NCBI GenBank assembly: GCA_004802705.1
Contig: SGPL01000008.1
Location: 76,793-140,792, forward strand
Source: Bondarzewia mesenterica
Taxonomy: Eukaryota; Basidiomycota; Agaricomycetes; Russulales; Bondarzewiaceae
Direction: 5' to 3'
Length of the DNA: 64,000 bases
In this document: piece by piece, positions 33,976 through 46,557 of the stretch
How the letters are laid out: each line of letters starts with the position of its first letter
How positions within the stretch are numbered: position 1 is the stretch's first letter
Notes under the pieces: model-generated
What the model was told of the DNA's origin: nothing
Databases searched by the model: none
The model's input: only the letters and a program-made list of their open reading frames with translations
Made by a program: the position numbers and the translations under genes

Positions 33976-36505
33976 TCAGTGATCGGAAGGACCAAGCGCA
34001 TCATACGTAGGGCACAGAGTGTCCCAACTGGCTGCAGTCGAAGAGCGGTCAGAATAAGTTAAACGAGATGAGACTGAGACATGATAAATACCTGTGACTT
34101 GAGTCGTAGAATTCACCAGGTTGACATCTTCTGCCATGACGACGGCGAAACCACTTAAGAGCAAGTGGGTCAGATAAGCAGTGTGACACAACAGAATCTA
34201 GACAGCAAATACTCACGCCTGAAGGTGCCAATCGATGTGGCTACAACATCACGGGTTAGGACACTGACCCAGGCAAGAAGGAGTGTTACTCACCAATGCA
34301 TGAACCACGGACCGGGGTTGTCAGTCACGAAACGGAAGGTGACGTTGTCGCCAGTGGTTCCGATGTTAACCGTGTCGCGAATAACGGGGTCAATATAGTT
34401 GTAAGCAGTGCTACCAGCACTGCGGATAACATTGAAGGCGTGCTACGGAACGAGAAAACATCAGTTGCGGGTTTGCTTGCCCATGTAAAAGCAAAACTCA
34501 CGCCGTGCAAATGGATAGGATGCTGTAATTTTTTCGCGAAATTAGTATGAGAGAGGGGACGAGAGAAGGGCACCACTTACTCCGCCTCCTACAGCACCGC
34601 CAGGAATGGATACTTCGACGACTTTGTTAGCTTCAAGACCATAAATGGAACCGGCAGGTAAGAGATCGGACGCTTTCTGCGCGCCACTAAGAATCTGAAG
34701 TAGCACGGGGACTGTGGGTGGAGAGAAAGGCACGCCATTGACCGTGAACTCCAAGAGAGAAGCATTCTATAAAAAGAAGTTAAGTCAAAATACGAATGCA
34801 CAAAAACAACGGGTTGAAACACGTACGAAGACAACGTCTAGATTAATAGTGATGTCTGCACCTCCCTGCTCGGGCAACCCAGGCTTTGTGATAATGACGG
34901 TAATTAGAACAACAGAAGCAAGGCGAGAACACGTTGGACTCACGACAATGGTCGGTACAAGAGGCTGTATAAAGGGATATCAGGAACCTTATCGGGCAGG
35001 GAAAACGCAAGAAAGCTCACATGAAGGTCAGTCTCGTTGAGGGGGATCACGCTGGTTGTTTGATTGGTAGTCGGGTCGGTACCGTTGGCACCGGAATACC
35101 GGAGGATCGCCATGTTAAGTCCACCATCGAACGTTGTCGTGCCCAGGTTTGGCTGGGCTCGAATCCCTGCCGGTCATACAGTCAGACTCAGCCGGCCTGT
35201 CCAGAAGATTAAGATGACTTACAATAGTTCCCGACAGGGTGGTCTGCTCTAAGCTATGTATTAGATGGATGGATCATTAGTCTAAGACCCTAAGTCTCTT
35301 CGTAATGGTCTTACGATGAAAGAATAGCGCTGGCCTGTCAAGAAATATAAGGGCACGGCGACAGAAAGTGCAAAATGCGTACTCACTGGCAAAGATGTGG
35401 ATAGAGTCGACTAGGAGAGGCTGTGTACTGATACCGTCAGTTTCAATGACCGTCATATTGTGGCCATCAATTGAGAAGACGAAGTTGGGATCGCAAGAGA
35501 TGCTGACGAGACGGAACCGGTATCTATCGACGCAAACAATGTTAATGAATAAGGCTGGAGGGTGATCCTATAAGTATGTCTACTAACCGCTTTCCGTGGG
35601 TGACGTTTACGACAGCCAACGGTGAGGCCGGCCCATCAACATAACGTCCCAAGCCATTTATCAGAGTAGCATCGGAGGTGCTGACAGCATGTTTTGAATT
35701 ACGTTAGAATGTATGAACTTAACCAATTCATTGTTGAAGGAAACTCACGGGACGAGTCCAGCGGAGGGCGCGAAAACGTGGTACCAGTCCGCGAGCGTGA
35801 TGACCGTAGATTCTATGTACGTATAGTCAGCATTCCATCAATAGCCGTTCAATGACAATCATACCATCATGACGTCGTACAAAGAACGGTGCGGGTCGTG
35901 CGGGTCGTATATAACGAGAGCACCTCGCAAGCCATCACAATACTGAGTGCTCAAATGCGAGTGATACCAGAAAGTGCCGGCTTGGCCCGGGACTCTGAAA
36001 TTGTAAAGGAAAGAACTGTTCGGTGCGATGGGACACTGGGTGACGAAGGCAACACCGTCATCGTAGTTTGTCCCATGCTGGAACAGGCCATGCCAGTGCT
36101 ATCAAAAACAAGCTGTGAGTGCATGGGAACGCATCAGAGAAAGCGAGTACAGTACAATGGACGTGCTTTTCAGCATGTTGCCGTCCGACAGCTCATCGAT
36201 CACATTAACCCGAAAGTTATCTCCCTAATGAACAAATTCATTCAGAACAACAATTTAGATAAAGAGGTAAAGAAGACCTGACTTTCTTCCCAACGATGAC
36301 AGGACCTGGAAACACGCTTTCGGCCACGACGGTGCTAGAAAGAGCGATGTCGACGACGACATAGAGAAACGAGCAAAATATATAATCACTCGCGCGAGAA
36401 CCCATCCGGAGAAAGCACCGTGTTCGTGATGTGCAAATCGGTGACAGGACCGATGAAGGCGAGTGTTTTGATCGCTAGTAAGAGTGGGATGGCGACTGTC
36501 AACAT
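33976..36505 (-). CDS. Laccase (multicopper oxidase)
   Basis: This secreted phenol oxidase reduces O2 to water at a four-copper centre and is typical of lignin-degrading or pigment-forming fungi. The start at 36505 gives a signal peptide ([20 protein letters not shown]) running into [11 protein letters not shown]. All four copper signatures are present: [49 protein letters not shown] and [20 protein letters not shown]. The residue axial to the type-1 copper is Phe (HLQAGF), as in high-redox-potential white-rot laccases. About ten short introns, one of them inside the HCHIDWH motif, splice in phase. The stop is at 33976. The usual WADGP of the first signature is YDDGV here. The product is about 520 residues. 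Confidence 0.92.
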
Positions 36506-38573
36506 CGTTGCCTCAGAAAAATATAAATCGATGAAGGCAATAGTCGGTAGAAAGGGTACCGAAAACTAGTTCCGATGATGAAAGAGGAGGTTTGAGCGAC
36601 CTACTTATAGTCGTCCACGGTAAGATGCTTTACCTGACTAAACACGCGCAGGAACAACTTCCAGATGAGCAGGGAATACGGTCTGGAATTAATGTCCGTA
36701 AGTACCTCTGACGACACGAAAGTCCTCAAGATATCAAAGTTTGAAGGCGCAAGGAGAAACGGGTCGCATCTCCAAAAGGTGGAACGCAGTTACCAAAGAC
36801 TCGGTTGAGATAGCATGACAAACTGACCGGCAGATCCAACACCAAATGCCTGAGGCACATGGAGACGTCTTCATCTCGGTGCCTCACGCCTCAAGACAAG
36901 GTGAGACCTGAAAGAGGAACAGGGAGCAATGGTGCGAGAGGCGTGGAATTTAATCGAACTGTTTGAATGGACCGCACAAACTGAGCGCTGACAAGACCCT
37001 GACGTGAGAACAGATACGGATGATGGATGCTGACCGTTGTGACTGTTCCACAACTGGGAAGCTAGATAAATTTATGACACCTAGTATAGTATTTAGGCAA
37101 TTGGTACATGTGTTTGACTAGGCACTTGCATGGATCACGATGTGCAGCCGGTCACGGACAATTGAAGTTGGACTTGTGCACAAAGCGCGCTACCTTGATT
37201 GTCAAAAGGATTGAGACCATGCCATGTTCGGATGGAACCAATACATCAGCGCTCGGGTATGTGAAAATTATCAGCTCAAAAAAACAAGGTTCACGAGAGG
37301 GTTGGACGGGCGAAAGTTGCTGCAAAGGTGTCAGAGGAACTTAAAAGTTTACTAGTACGTGCTATGGTCGCGGAGTTTTGAAGAGCCTCCGCGTTCCCAC
37401 GCCCGGTGATGTACTGTCCATTGCCAAGCCGGTTCAACTCGCTCCGCTCCACCCACCATCGGCAGAATCCTCTCCAATTGCTGTAATCTAAAACACCTAG
37501 ATTGCATTGATTGGGCTTTTCGATGTGTATCACATACATACCCGTGGTCCTACTCAGGAAACTCTTGCCGGCTTAGGCTAAGTGTTTTCGCCTTGACCGA
37601 CCATCGTGAAATTGACCTTCAATCTTCCTCGACGCGGGTATATCATCCCCTGAAAACCGACTAGCATTGACCTGAATTGACTGACGCCGCGAATTAGTCT
37701 CAAGATTACTCAGCAGCCACATTGGATCCAACCTGTCCTACAAGGAGATCTTGTTGAAGGGACGGTCCCGTAACCAACCTGAAACCTTCTGTGCTTTGTT
37801 TTTCGAAATGCGCAGTCAGGGCTTCACCGAACTCGGATCAATTTGATGAATCTGTCCAAAATCTATCCATGCAATTGACTTCTTTTTCTCCATTCCTCTT
37901 TTTGGAAGCCCCACAGGACACCGTTCCTCAATTCTCATGCTGCGGCCGCCAACCTTTCATTCCGAAGAACTAATGACGAGCGTTCAAAGTCGCCGGCGGT
38001 CGAACGCGTGCCTGGCGCTATCCCCCATTGCGGCAGTATCGCTGCTCTGCCACTGACAGGTTTGCGAGCTTGTTGTAAATGGAAAGGGTCGAGAATCTGT
38101 CATGTGGCGATGCCAGGAAATAAGGCGGCGAATTTATCACGGAAGGGTCCCTAGATCACACATCTACCTAATACTTCCCATTGGAGTCGGTCCTCCATTC
38201 CGGTGCTCAATAGCCGCACCTTCGTACCGAGTTGGAACCCTGCCAGAGGCCCAACTTGACAGAACTCAACCCTACTCCGACAGGTCCCAATTTTACGAAC
38301 GCCGTCGTCTCTGGCGTCTGCGGCTACGAATGTCATTCTAGATACTAATATTCACGCGAGTATCGGCCTCCTTGACTCAAGGACACTTACCCAGCAGGAA
38401 CTTTCATGCTATACTGAAGCCGGTTCGTGCCCTCAGATGATTTATCTCAGGCCCACCTCCGCAATCCTGATTCTCCTATAAGCTTGAGGCTGGGAAAGGA
38501 TCCACCCAAAGGCATATCTACTATCAGTCTCTTCCCAAAGTCGACACAACTGCACACCCACGACCATCGCTCG
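36506..38573. other. Gene-poor stretch, no supported gene
   Basis: About 2 kb upstream of the laccase. Only short frames occur, in both strands, without family motifs or convincing splice chains. It may contain remnants of older sequence, but I cannot name any. Confidence 0.4.
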
Positions 38574-38833
38574 ATGTTGTTCATCTCGTTCATCGTCTTC
38601 CTCTGTGCATCCCTGGCCATGGTGGGTGCCAATCCGGTTAGACTAGTCCCCTCCCGAGTCTATCATTTCTGTCTCTCTGACAATTCATGTAGGATGCCGG
38701 CGCATCTAGCTCTGCGACCGTAGTCACAGCGACCCGACTTGTCAAAGAGCTCGCTCAGGAGTCACCCTACTTCCTCACCAGCACAGAGGTTATCGTCTGG
38801 ACTCAGACACCCGAGCCAACCCCTTCGGCTTGA
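38574..38833 (+). CDS. Small secreted protein, two exons
   Basis: A 67-residue protein from exons 38574-38636 and 38693-38833; the 56-nt intron has GT and AG ends and is in phase 0. The first 19 residues (MLFISFIVFLCASLAMVGA) form a clear signal peptide. The mature part is Thr- and Ser-rich (ASSSATVVTATRLVKELAQE) and ends EPTPSA. It has no cysteine in the mature region and no CaaX end, so it is neither a hydrophobin nor a lipopeptide pheromone precursor. Neither exon alone makes a long frame. The function is unknown; it could be a cell-wall or secreted peptide. Confidence 0.5.
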
Positions 38834-41800
38834 GAGTTATGTGTGAGTGCGGAAGGCTTCGTTCCCGACTCTTTTTTTTCGACCGTGTTCTCACCATCGA
38901 TTCTTTGGATAGGAAGGAACTTAGGAGTTGTTCAAATCTTTCACCCTGCTTTTTGATGTACTTCGTTTCTCGTTTCAGGCTGACTCGATAGTCCTGACTC
39001 CTTTTTGCGATTTGTTTATGTTATTGGAGCGCTGTTCAGAGAACTTGTTAAAAATGAAAAATGCTGCACAATTCGGAGGAGTATTCATGCGTGTTTTTTT
39101 CTGGAGTGTCGATCCCGTGTTAAGAACGGTCGTTCCCGGACTATTTCACGTCAGCTGTCATCATGCGACATGCGATTGAGATAGGATATCTGAGTGGACA
39201 GGACAAAAATAAAGAGTCGTTGCATATGCTGATTTGGCCAGGGGAGCACAGAACCTGAATGCAGGGTTAAGGTCTGAAGAGTTCTGACTCGTTCAACGAC
39301 GCTCTCGTACACGTCCAATACTTCGAACAATTAATAGCTGTACGCGTGAGTGAGAAGAAGTCAGTGCTGTTGCATTCCATGGAAGAACACAAAATGTTGA
39401 ATGGAAGAACACTTTTGCTTATCGTGTCCGCACTGAGATTGCTTGAGTGAAAGAAACATCTACAACTTCAAGAGCGTCATGAAGGGTTGACAATAATAAA
39501 TACTCGCCAACAGCTTGTGTGTAAGTCATGGACGCGTTTGCGGTCCGGCCCGTCTTAGACTTTGACTTCGCATTTTCCCCCCGGCTGGATTCCTATGTAC
39601 TTGACAAGTGTTTCATCTCCGATTGATCAGTTCTTATTCTGTGAGAAGATTGTAGTCACACGTACCCTATGTAAGGCTACTGCATTCGCGCGGGATCGCG
39701 GAGACGAGCACACTCGGAAAGGGCTGCCCGACATGATGATCCCAGGACGTCTTCTACAATGACGTCGGTAAGTCCGACAAGCTGCGCACGTCTATGTGAA
39801 GCGATACAGGCGACCATGGAAAGCGCTCATCCACAGAACTCAGCATGCCATAAAAATCTTTGAGATGGCATGACCTCTCCAACCAATGGACAACTCCGGC
39901 CGACGAGATGAGACCGGAGCCCATCAATTATTCCGAAAACTGCCATGACGTTGGGTCAGAACTGATACATTTTGTCCGTCCAGCTTACACATAATTTAAT
40001 ACGCGCTCCTTGACCAAAGCGGAAAATGTAAACGTACAGGTTGAGCTGGCATTCGATGAATCAGATGATGATGTCGGCCTCCTCTGTAGACCTGGATTTG
40101 ATGCAAACGATTCGTCGAGCAGCTTTGACACCTAGTGAGACGGCAAAGCCGAGAACCAGGATCAGCGCCCCCTGGCGAAGTGGTCAGCACGTTGGAAACA
40201 AACGGACTTAACGAGCCCGCATACATACCAGCGAAGAGATCCGATGGATTTTATGGATTTTATCTTATCATGAAATCGAACCTATGACGGTAATTCACTT
40301 TGCCGGTCTGGAGTTAGTTCCCTTGAACGTCGAACGAATTCAATGCAACCTATAGCTGTAGGAAAAGGAAAAGGTGGAACTTTATCCGTCCTGAAGTCCG
40401 CGCTTTACCAACGCAAACGGAAAAAACGCTCTGCGTAGATCTGGAACAAGTAAACCTATCAGCCTGGGCTTCAGCAAGCACTGGAGCAACGGTAGTCTTC
40501 GCGGTCCGAATTGGAGCATACACGAGTCGGAATTTTCTGACGGAGCCCTGACTCCGATTCGGCTGCACATGTAAATTTATGAACAGATCCTAGTCTTGAG
40601 GTACGGTAGCTGCGCATCAACGCTACTGCAGCGGTGGACATTGAACGAGTCAGCGCCTCAGACGCGCGATCACAANAAAAAATGACTCTGGGGACCCTGA
40701 ATGATGAGTGACAGCCACTCACCGGCGTCCCCAAAAACAGTCACAGCCGCAGCCTTGAGGCCCAACATTACGATTGTTGTGCGGTGCCAACTCCAGTTCG
40801 GTTGTGTACTGCTTTGCACAGTTTGCTCCTGGGTGCGATCGAAAATTATGCGGCAGCATTTCGCGTCGGCGAACGATCGCGTTCCTCCGATCTTCGATTT
40901 TCTGGGTCGACGGTCTGTCCTGTGGTTGGAGTAATTCTTGAGGGAGAAGCAGTGACGTGACAATATCCCTTCATCCAGTGTCGCCTCTGTGTTATTATAT
41001 GCGGATGGATGAACGAAAGAAATGTGCTTCCAGGTGAGAGAAGGATGGGCAACAACGAACGAGTCGGCGGTGAAGAAAGTAAGATGTGCTGTGAATTTCG
41101 ATGGGATATAGCGGTGAGTCCGTTTCACTGTAGTAAATTGTTGCGAGTTTACTACCAAACAGACCATAACAAAGTGACGGCAGCTAGTGACATCACGGTC
41201 ACATTGAATTAACGAACTGAAAGCCTGTCCCTAACGGAACAGGAATAACCTGGCCCACTCTGGCCCATGCACTCATTATGCATTATCTCTCGAGCTTGTT
41301 CAACGGGAGTGGATTTTGCTCAAACCGATGCATTCGCATGCATTGTTGGACTTTTTTGAGCCGCATGTTTTTCTGAAAATTTTCTCTTGCTATACGGAGC
41401 AAGCACTGTTTCCGTGACTCCTTTCTCGTGGCAATTCCGAGTCTTGCGCACTCAAACTGGAGGAACGGTATGGCTATGGTGGAGCCAGCCTCGGTAGTGG
41501 AGCGCGAGCGTATTTCTCGCCTACTATTCTGGTGACAACGTTGTTCTTCTTCTCTGAGGTGTCTTCCCTTGCTCACTGCCAGCGCCTGCCTGCCGAAGTC
41601 GTGCTTTCCATCATCATGCCGAATACTTTCTGCCTATTCGCTCCATCATGATCTAGTCTGACATGTCAAATTGTCAATGCCTCACCGGGGAGCCTGTGGT
41701 GAGTGCCCTGGTATGTCCACCGCATCTCCTTTGGAGTCGCGCGACACGTGAAGTTCGGATATCTGAGAGTTTGTCCTGCTATGTACGTCTTATTTTATGC

Positions 41801-42641
41801 TTGTAGCCACAGGTTTCTGACTTATTTCCAATATCAGTGAAAATGCAGAATGACCGTGCAATACTCCCCAGGCCATTCTGCAATTTCCAAAGACCTTTTC
41901 CACATATAAGTGACATAACTATTTAGTTTCTTACAGCGTCCCTAAAGGCTGCTCATCGACTCTGAGATTTGAAAGGCTTTTCAACCCCGCAGGTTCGACA
42001 TGACGGTGTTCATATCTTGCTCATCGTCTCGCAAAGGCCTACACTTTCTTCCCCAGGACGTAGACAGGAGAGAAAACATGACGGGATGTCATCTGCGAAT
42101 TACACGTTCTTTGCGCTTGTCCGTCTCAAATTTCACGCACCTTCGTAATCCTGCCATAGTGTTCGAACTCTGTCACGTCCTTCTAGATTCTTCAAGCACT
42201 CTTTCAACACAAATACACAACGTAATATTCGTAATTACTCACCTGCCCGTAATTTATGACACTATGGTCCTGAGTATCATGGCAAGTACTTAGCGACATT
42301 GGGACACTCTTCCATGCGGTCCTATTTTCCGAACAGCTCACCTGATATCCTGCTCTTCTCTCTTCCTTTCAGGCTTTTCGATTGTTTTCTTTTGCCGTCG
42401 TTGCGCATAGGTGCAGATCACGTTTACCTGACATCCAGTCACGAGGCTTCCATAGCAAAGTTGGCCAATCTCACCACGTTTCACGTTTCACGAGACTTGT
42501 GCCTAGTCGTGCGCGCGTGGGCCTGACACTTCTTCTGAGTTTCTAGATACAGTCACTGGCCTACTAAGCTGGCCAAGTTAGTTTGTCTTCTTGCCTTCTT
42601 GCCTTCTGTATTCCCCTGTCTACTCTATCTCCAACTACATC
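38834..42641. other. Gene-poor stretch with possible remnants
   Basis: About 3.8 kb without a supported gene and with one N at 40676. On the minus strand 40061-40171 and the exon ending at 40229 are linked by a canonical 57-nt intron and encode a hydrophobic helix (ALILVLGFAVSLGVKAARRI) before a short tail, but no upstream exon chain holds. Near 41580 the plus strand reads RLPAEVVLSIIM, which recalls an F-box start, followed by stops. Both are too weak to call. Confidence 0.4.
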
Positions 42642-44266
42642 ATGCTTGTTGTGCTGGGTCTTCTACCACTCGCCCTCGCGAGCCTCCTGCCGATTCCACA
42701 GGAGCTCGTTTCCAGAGAGATCTCGACGAAACTGCTCGCCACAGGTCAAAATGTGTCTGGCATACCAATGGTATATCCTCAACAAACGACACGCGATACA
42801 GGCGTGTGGATTCCTGTAGGGGTGGACAGTTGGACATCTGGATTCCTCCCGTCAACATTTTACGCCTTGTACGAGAGGGCAGCATTGTGTCCAAGCATGA
42901 CAAGTGAGAGCCAGCGGTGGTTAGACCTTGGAAGGAGGTGGGCCACGGGGGAGCTCCCGCTGACGATAAGGAACGGCCAGGGACATGATGTAGGCTTTTT
43001 GAGCTACCCGTTTGTGGACGAGCTTTCCGTGTATGTCGATTTCAGCGTCACTCTGTCAGTTGAATGGAACATTTTCATTTACAAGGAATCACAGGAATGC
43101 TCAGAATGAGACTGCTATCACCGTTGTCAATACCTTCGCCACCATGCTCGCCGCCCGCTTTAATCCCATCGTTGGATGCACCCGTAGCTGGGACTCCTCG
43201 GACCCGACAGATTTTCAGGTCATTATTGACAATATGATGAATCTGGAGGTCAGCGCTGCCCCATGTCAGAAACTACAAATCGATTTGAAGACAGAGCCTG
43301 ATCACGCAGGTTCTATTCGTCTCGGCTGATCTCACAGGGAACAATACTCTTCGCGAGATTGCAATATCTCACGCAAATAAAACAATGGTAAACCACGTTC
43401 GCGAAGATGGTACGTCGTCCTTCTAGTCCCAAAATTGATCTTGACTTAACCGCTTTTCTGCAGGTTCTTCATTTCATGTGGTGGATTATAATTCGACGAC
43501 GGGCTTAGTGATTGATCGGCGCACTGCACAGGGATATGCAGATTCGAGTACTTGGAGTCGCGGTCAGGCATGGGGCGTCTACGGCTTCGCAAACAGTAAG
43601 CATACTACTCATCATACCAAACAAAAGAATCATGCCTATATTGATGGATAATTTTCAACAGTGTTCAAGCGCACCAGCCAACAAAATTACCTCGAGACCG
43701 CTCGGCACATGGCGGCGTACTTCATCGACAACATTCCTGCAAACGGTATTGTACCTTGGTGCGATCCAGCTTCTCAATGAAATAAGGCTGTTATTGAAAC
43801 TCGATTTTTGCAGGGATTTCAACGCCCCACTTGACCCGCCACGACCTGCAGACACGTCGGCAGCGATGATAGCTACAAACGGGCTGCTACTCCTCGCACA
43901 ACAGGAGCATAGCCTGAGACCTGCGAACAAATCCGGCGCCACGTACTACACGAACGCTGCGCTGAAGGTCAATTCCCTCATTCAATTTACAATATCCCAT
44001 CCCGGTGTCTAACGCAGGTATATGTAGATTTTGACCGATACGACGGTGGCGTTTTGGAAGCCTACTTGGCAGAGTTTGTTGGCGAATGGGACTGTGAACA
44101 ACCATGGGACGGCGGGGAATAATCTGACCGGGATCGTGTACGGTTAGTTATGATATCCTACTTTATTACTGAGGTATTTGCGAGATTTGATCGAATGTTT
44201 ACAGGCGATTATTATTTTATCAAGGCGGGGAACACACTTATCCAATCAGGGATCACGACCTGTTGA
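42642..44266 (+). CDS. GH88-family unsaturated uronyl hydrolase, secreted
   Basis: A glycoside hydrolase of the unsaturated glucuronyl hydrolase family, which releases the unsaturated uronic acid left at the end of lyase products. The start at 42642 encodes a signal peptide (MLVVLGLLPLALASLLPIP). The (alpha/alpha)6-barrel blocks are DTGVWIPVGVDSWTSGFLPS, GHDVGFLSYPFVDELSV, SWDSSDPTDFQVIIDNMMNL (with the catalytic-type Asp), MVNHVREDGSSFHVVDYN, STWSRGQAWGVYGFANM, VPWDFNAPLDPPRPADTSAA and TGIVYGDYYFIKAGN. At least six introns of 50-65 nt rejoin these blocks, including a GTATGT donor after DELS. About 430 residues, complete. The substrate in fungi is not established. Confidence 0.85.
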
Positions 44267-45447
44267 GGTTTTCGGGATTTCTACGTCCAGTCGGTATGCT
44301 AGTAGTGTACGGTTTATACCAAATGACCTTGGAACGTTGAAAAAAATTTGAGACATGCGTTTGTCTTTCCATTGCTGGTCAATCGGTGTAGATTACGGTC
44401 ACAGAATGGGGATGTCAGGCAAAATCCTTCCCCGAGAGGACTTTAACGATGCTTATTCGCCGAGAAGGACCAATACTTTGCTGGCCATTGCCTTGTCCTT
44501 TGTGTCTCTATCACAAGTCTCTCTTCGTTCCAATGCCAACCTCAGTAATGCGTGCAAATCCTTGCATATGATGCTTCAGGTATGACTCTAATTGTTGAGA
44601 TAGATGTCCCCTTACCTCAGGTAATTCGGTGATTTCTCCGACTGGCTTAGACAACTTTTTTTGTCTCATCATCATAACCGTATACTCCAACAGCTTACAA
44701 CGGACGGCTTGGATCCCGTGCAAAATGGAACTGGTCGATAGGAAAGTCTGTTCGCCTTTGCAGGATCCTGATTACAAGCCCAGCCAGGCCCAGCCAGCCA
44801 GTCAGATGTTGATCATTTGGTATGGACGACCGATCCACCTCCATGGATTCCCAAACGATCCCGTCTCGGGCACTTTCTGCGAGTCCTTGATTTTTCCCGA
44901 CAAAACCTCTAATACTTTCCAATCGTCACTCGATAACTTCATCACTCCCCATCGCATCCACGGCGGTGTCTGGGGCGAAGAGGGCAAGCGAGAGACCTTC
45001 TGGCTCGACTTTCGTCTTATGTTGAAGAATAAATGTGAGATCGGTGCGGGTTGGTTCGTATGCGGAACCAGATGGGTGTGCCTGCGCACGAGCATGCCAG
45101 CCTTGACCAGGCAAGGACATGTTCATCTAGAGGCCGTTACGCTGCAAGGGGGGATGATTATGGCAAGTTGGAGGAGTCGAAAACCGGGCATCGGCAGATG
45201 ATCAATCTCCGCAATTCACTATACTTGTGGAAGATAGTCACTCCGCAGTAGTTCAATGTCATCTCTTTTTTATGATTTGCACGAGAGCCCACATGCAATA
45301 TTCAGCAAGTATAGACCAAATGAACGCACCTAAACCAAATAGAGATATAATATTCGGCAGAACCTCAGCATACAATCTGTCATGATGCAAGACTCGAAAA
45401 TGGGATAGGATTACAGAGCGCCTCCGCTTTATGACTGATTGAACTTC
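44267..45447. other. Between GH88 and rhamnose mutarotase, unassigned frames
   Basis: A 190-codon plus-strand frame at 44629-45201 and a shorter one at 44355-44585 are open but show no motif I recognise, no signal peptide and no splice chain that joins them. They could be a degenerate gene. I do not annotate them as coding. Confidence 0.35.
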
Positions 45448-45959
45448 AATAGACAGATTGATGACGCTGCCCATCGAACCTGAAAACCTCCTCCAACACC
45501 TAACATTTATTATGAGTATTTGTCACACTACTAAGTACTGTCGAGATCGAAGGTAATAGGAACGCACCTGCCACCATGGTATCTCCTTTCCGCTCCCGGT
45601 CGCTCCCTCGACGAAGCTCTCCTGCATCCCATCCGTCAACTTCCACCACCGTTGCGTATCTCCATCATCTGCCATGCTCCTCATATCCTTCTCGTAGTCA
45701 TTTCCCACGTATTTGAATGTCGCGATAAGAAGGTGGAGAGGCGGGTAATAATGAATGGAGTAATCGACTATGTGCGCACGCTCTATGGCGGCAAGGACGC
45801 CCGGCCAGACCGCAGCGTGGACCTCCTTGTATTCAGCTTCCGCTTCCGGCTTAAGCTGCAGGAGGACAAGGATGGGTATGAGCACCAAGGAAAGGCCGAA
45901 ATGTACGCGTTACGCACCTTGACGATCTGACAGACACGTTTGGGTTGAGCGGCAGACAT
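45448..45959 (-). CDS. L-rhamnose mutarotase (RhaM/DUF718)
   Basis: This small enzyme interconverts the anomers of L-rhamnose and speeds its entry into catabolism. The exons are 45918-45959, 45568-45855 and 45448-45499 on the minus strand; phases agree at both junctions. The protein starts MSAAQPKRVCQIVKLKPEAE and continues YKEVHAAVWPGVLAAIERAH, IVDYSIHYYPPLHLLIATFK, YVGNDYEKDMRSMADDGDTQ, RWWKLTD and ends IPWWQVLEEVFRFDGQ. The His and Tyr of the HAAVWP and IHYY blocks and the WW pairs are the family's active-site residues. About 126 residues, a little longer than bacterial RhaM. It is cytosolic. Confidence 0.88.
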
Positions 45960-46557
45960 GATTGATGTTTACGACCGGTTGCGTAGAAGAGACAAGGATT
46001 CCCTCGAATATATGGAAAGGTTTTATCGTTTACGCACTCCTATGACCACTGGCCAGGGAAAGGCGGGCCGCTATGCCGTCTCATTGAGCAAAGAGTACAT
46101 GACCCGTGCGCGTGAGCCATTGAGCGAAAAGAGATCTCATAAAAGCGGACTGCATCCAGACCTTCGTGGTAGCCTCTCAAGAAGAGCCAGTGAATGTGTT
46201 GCACTGCATACATAGAACATGTGAAAGTCCGAGCCCGGCGCAGTCAAAGAGCGCCAAGGAACCGCTAGATCAAGCAATCCAAGTTGTTACACGTCCATCA
46301 AACCCGTTAGACAAACTGTATCAGACTGTATCAGTCAAGTCGAGAGTTGCGCTAGTAGCAAGTAACAGCAACCGCTCATCGCTGGAAGACGCTGACTTTG
46401 CAGATTCGGCAAGCATATTGAACGATATTGAACGCCACATTTCATTCTCCGCCCGTTCCATCACACCTTTAACTTAGTACTACGACTACCTCCCACATTC
46501 CCGCAACTCACCCATAAATACTCACCCGCTACCCCCACGACGAAACGCTGAGCAGTA
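45960..46557. other. Intergenic, divergent promoters
   Basis: The stretch lies between the divergent starts of the mutarotase and RAB11 genes. Short frames without motifs; a CCCAC-rich leader precedes 46558. Confidence 0.4.

Noticed and set aside
40061..40229. Minus-strand exon pair with a canonical intron and a hydrophobic helix
   Set aside because: No upstream exon chain with an ATG could be built, so it may be a remnant or chance.
41560..41640. F-box-like phrase RLPAEVVLSIIM
   Set aside because: It is followed within a few codons by stops in all usable frames and no LRR body follows. Too short to call.
44629..45201. A 190-codon open frame next to GH88
   Set aside because: It shows no motif, no signal peptide and no splicing. 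The minus strand is also open over much of it.
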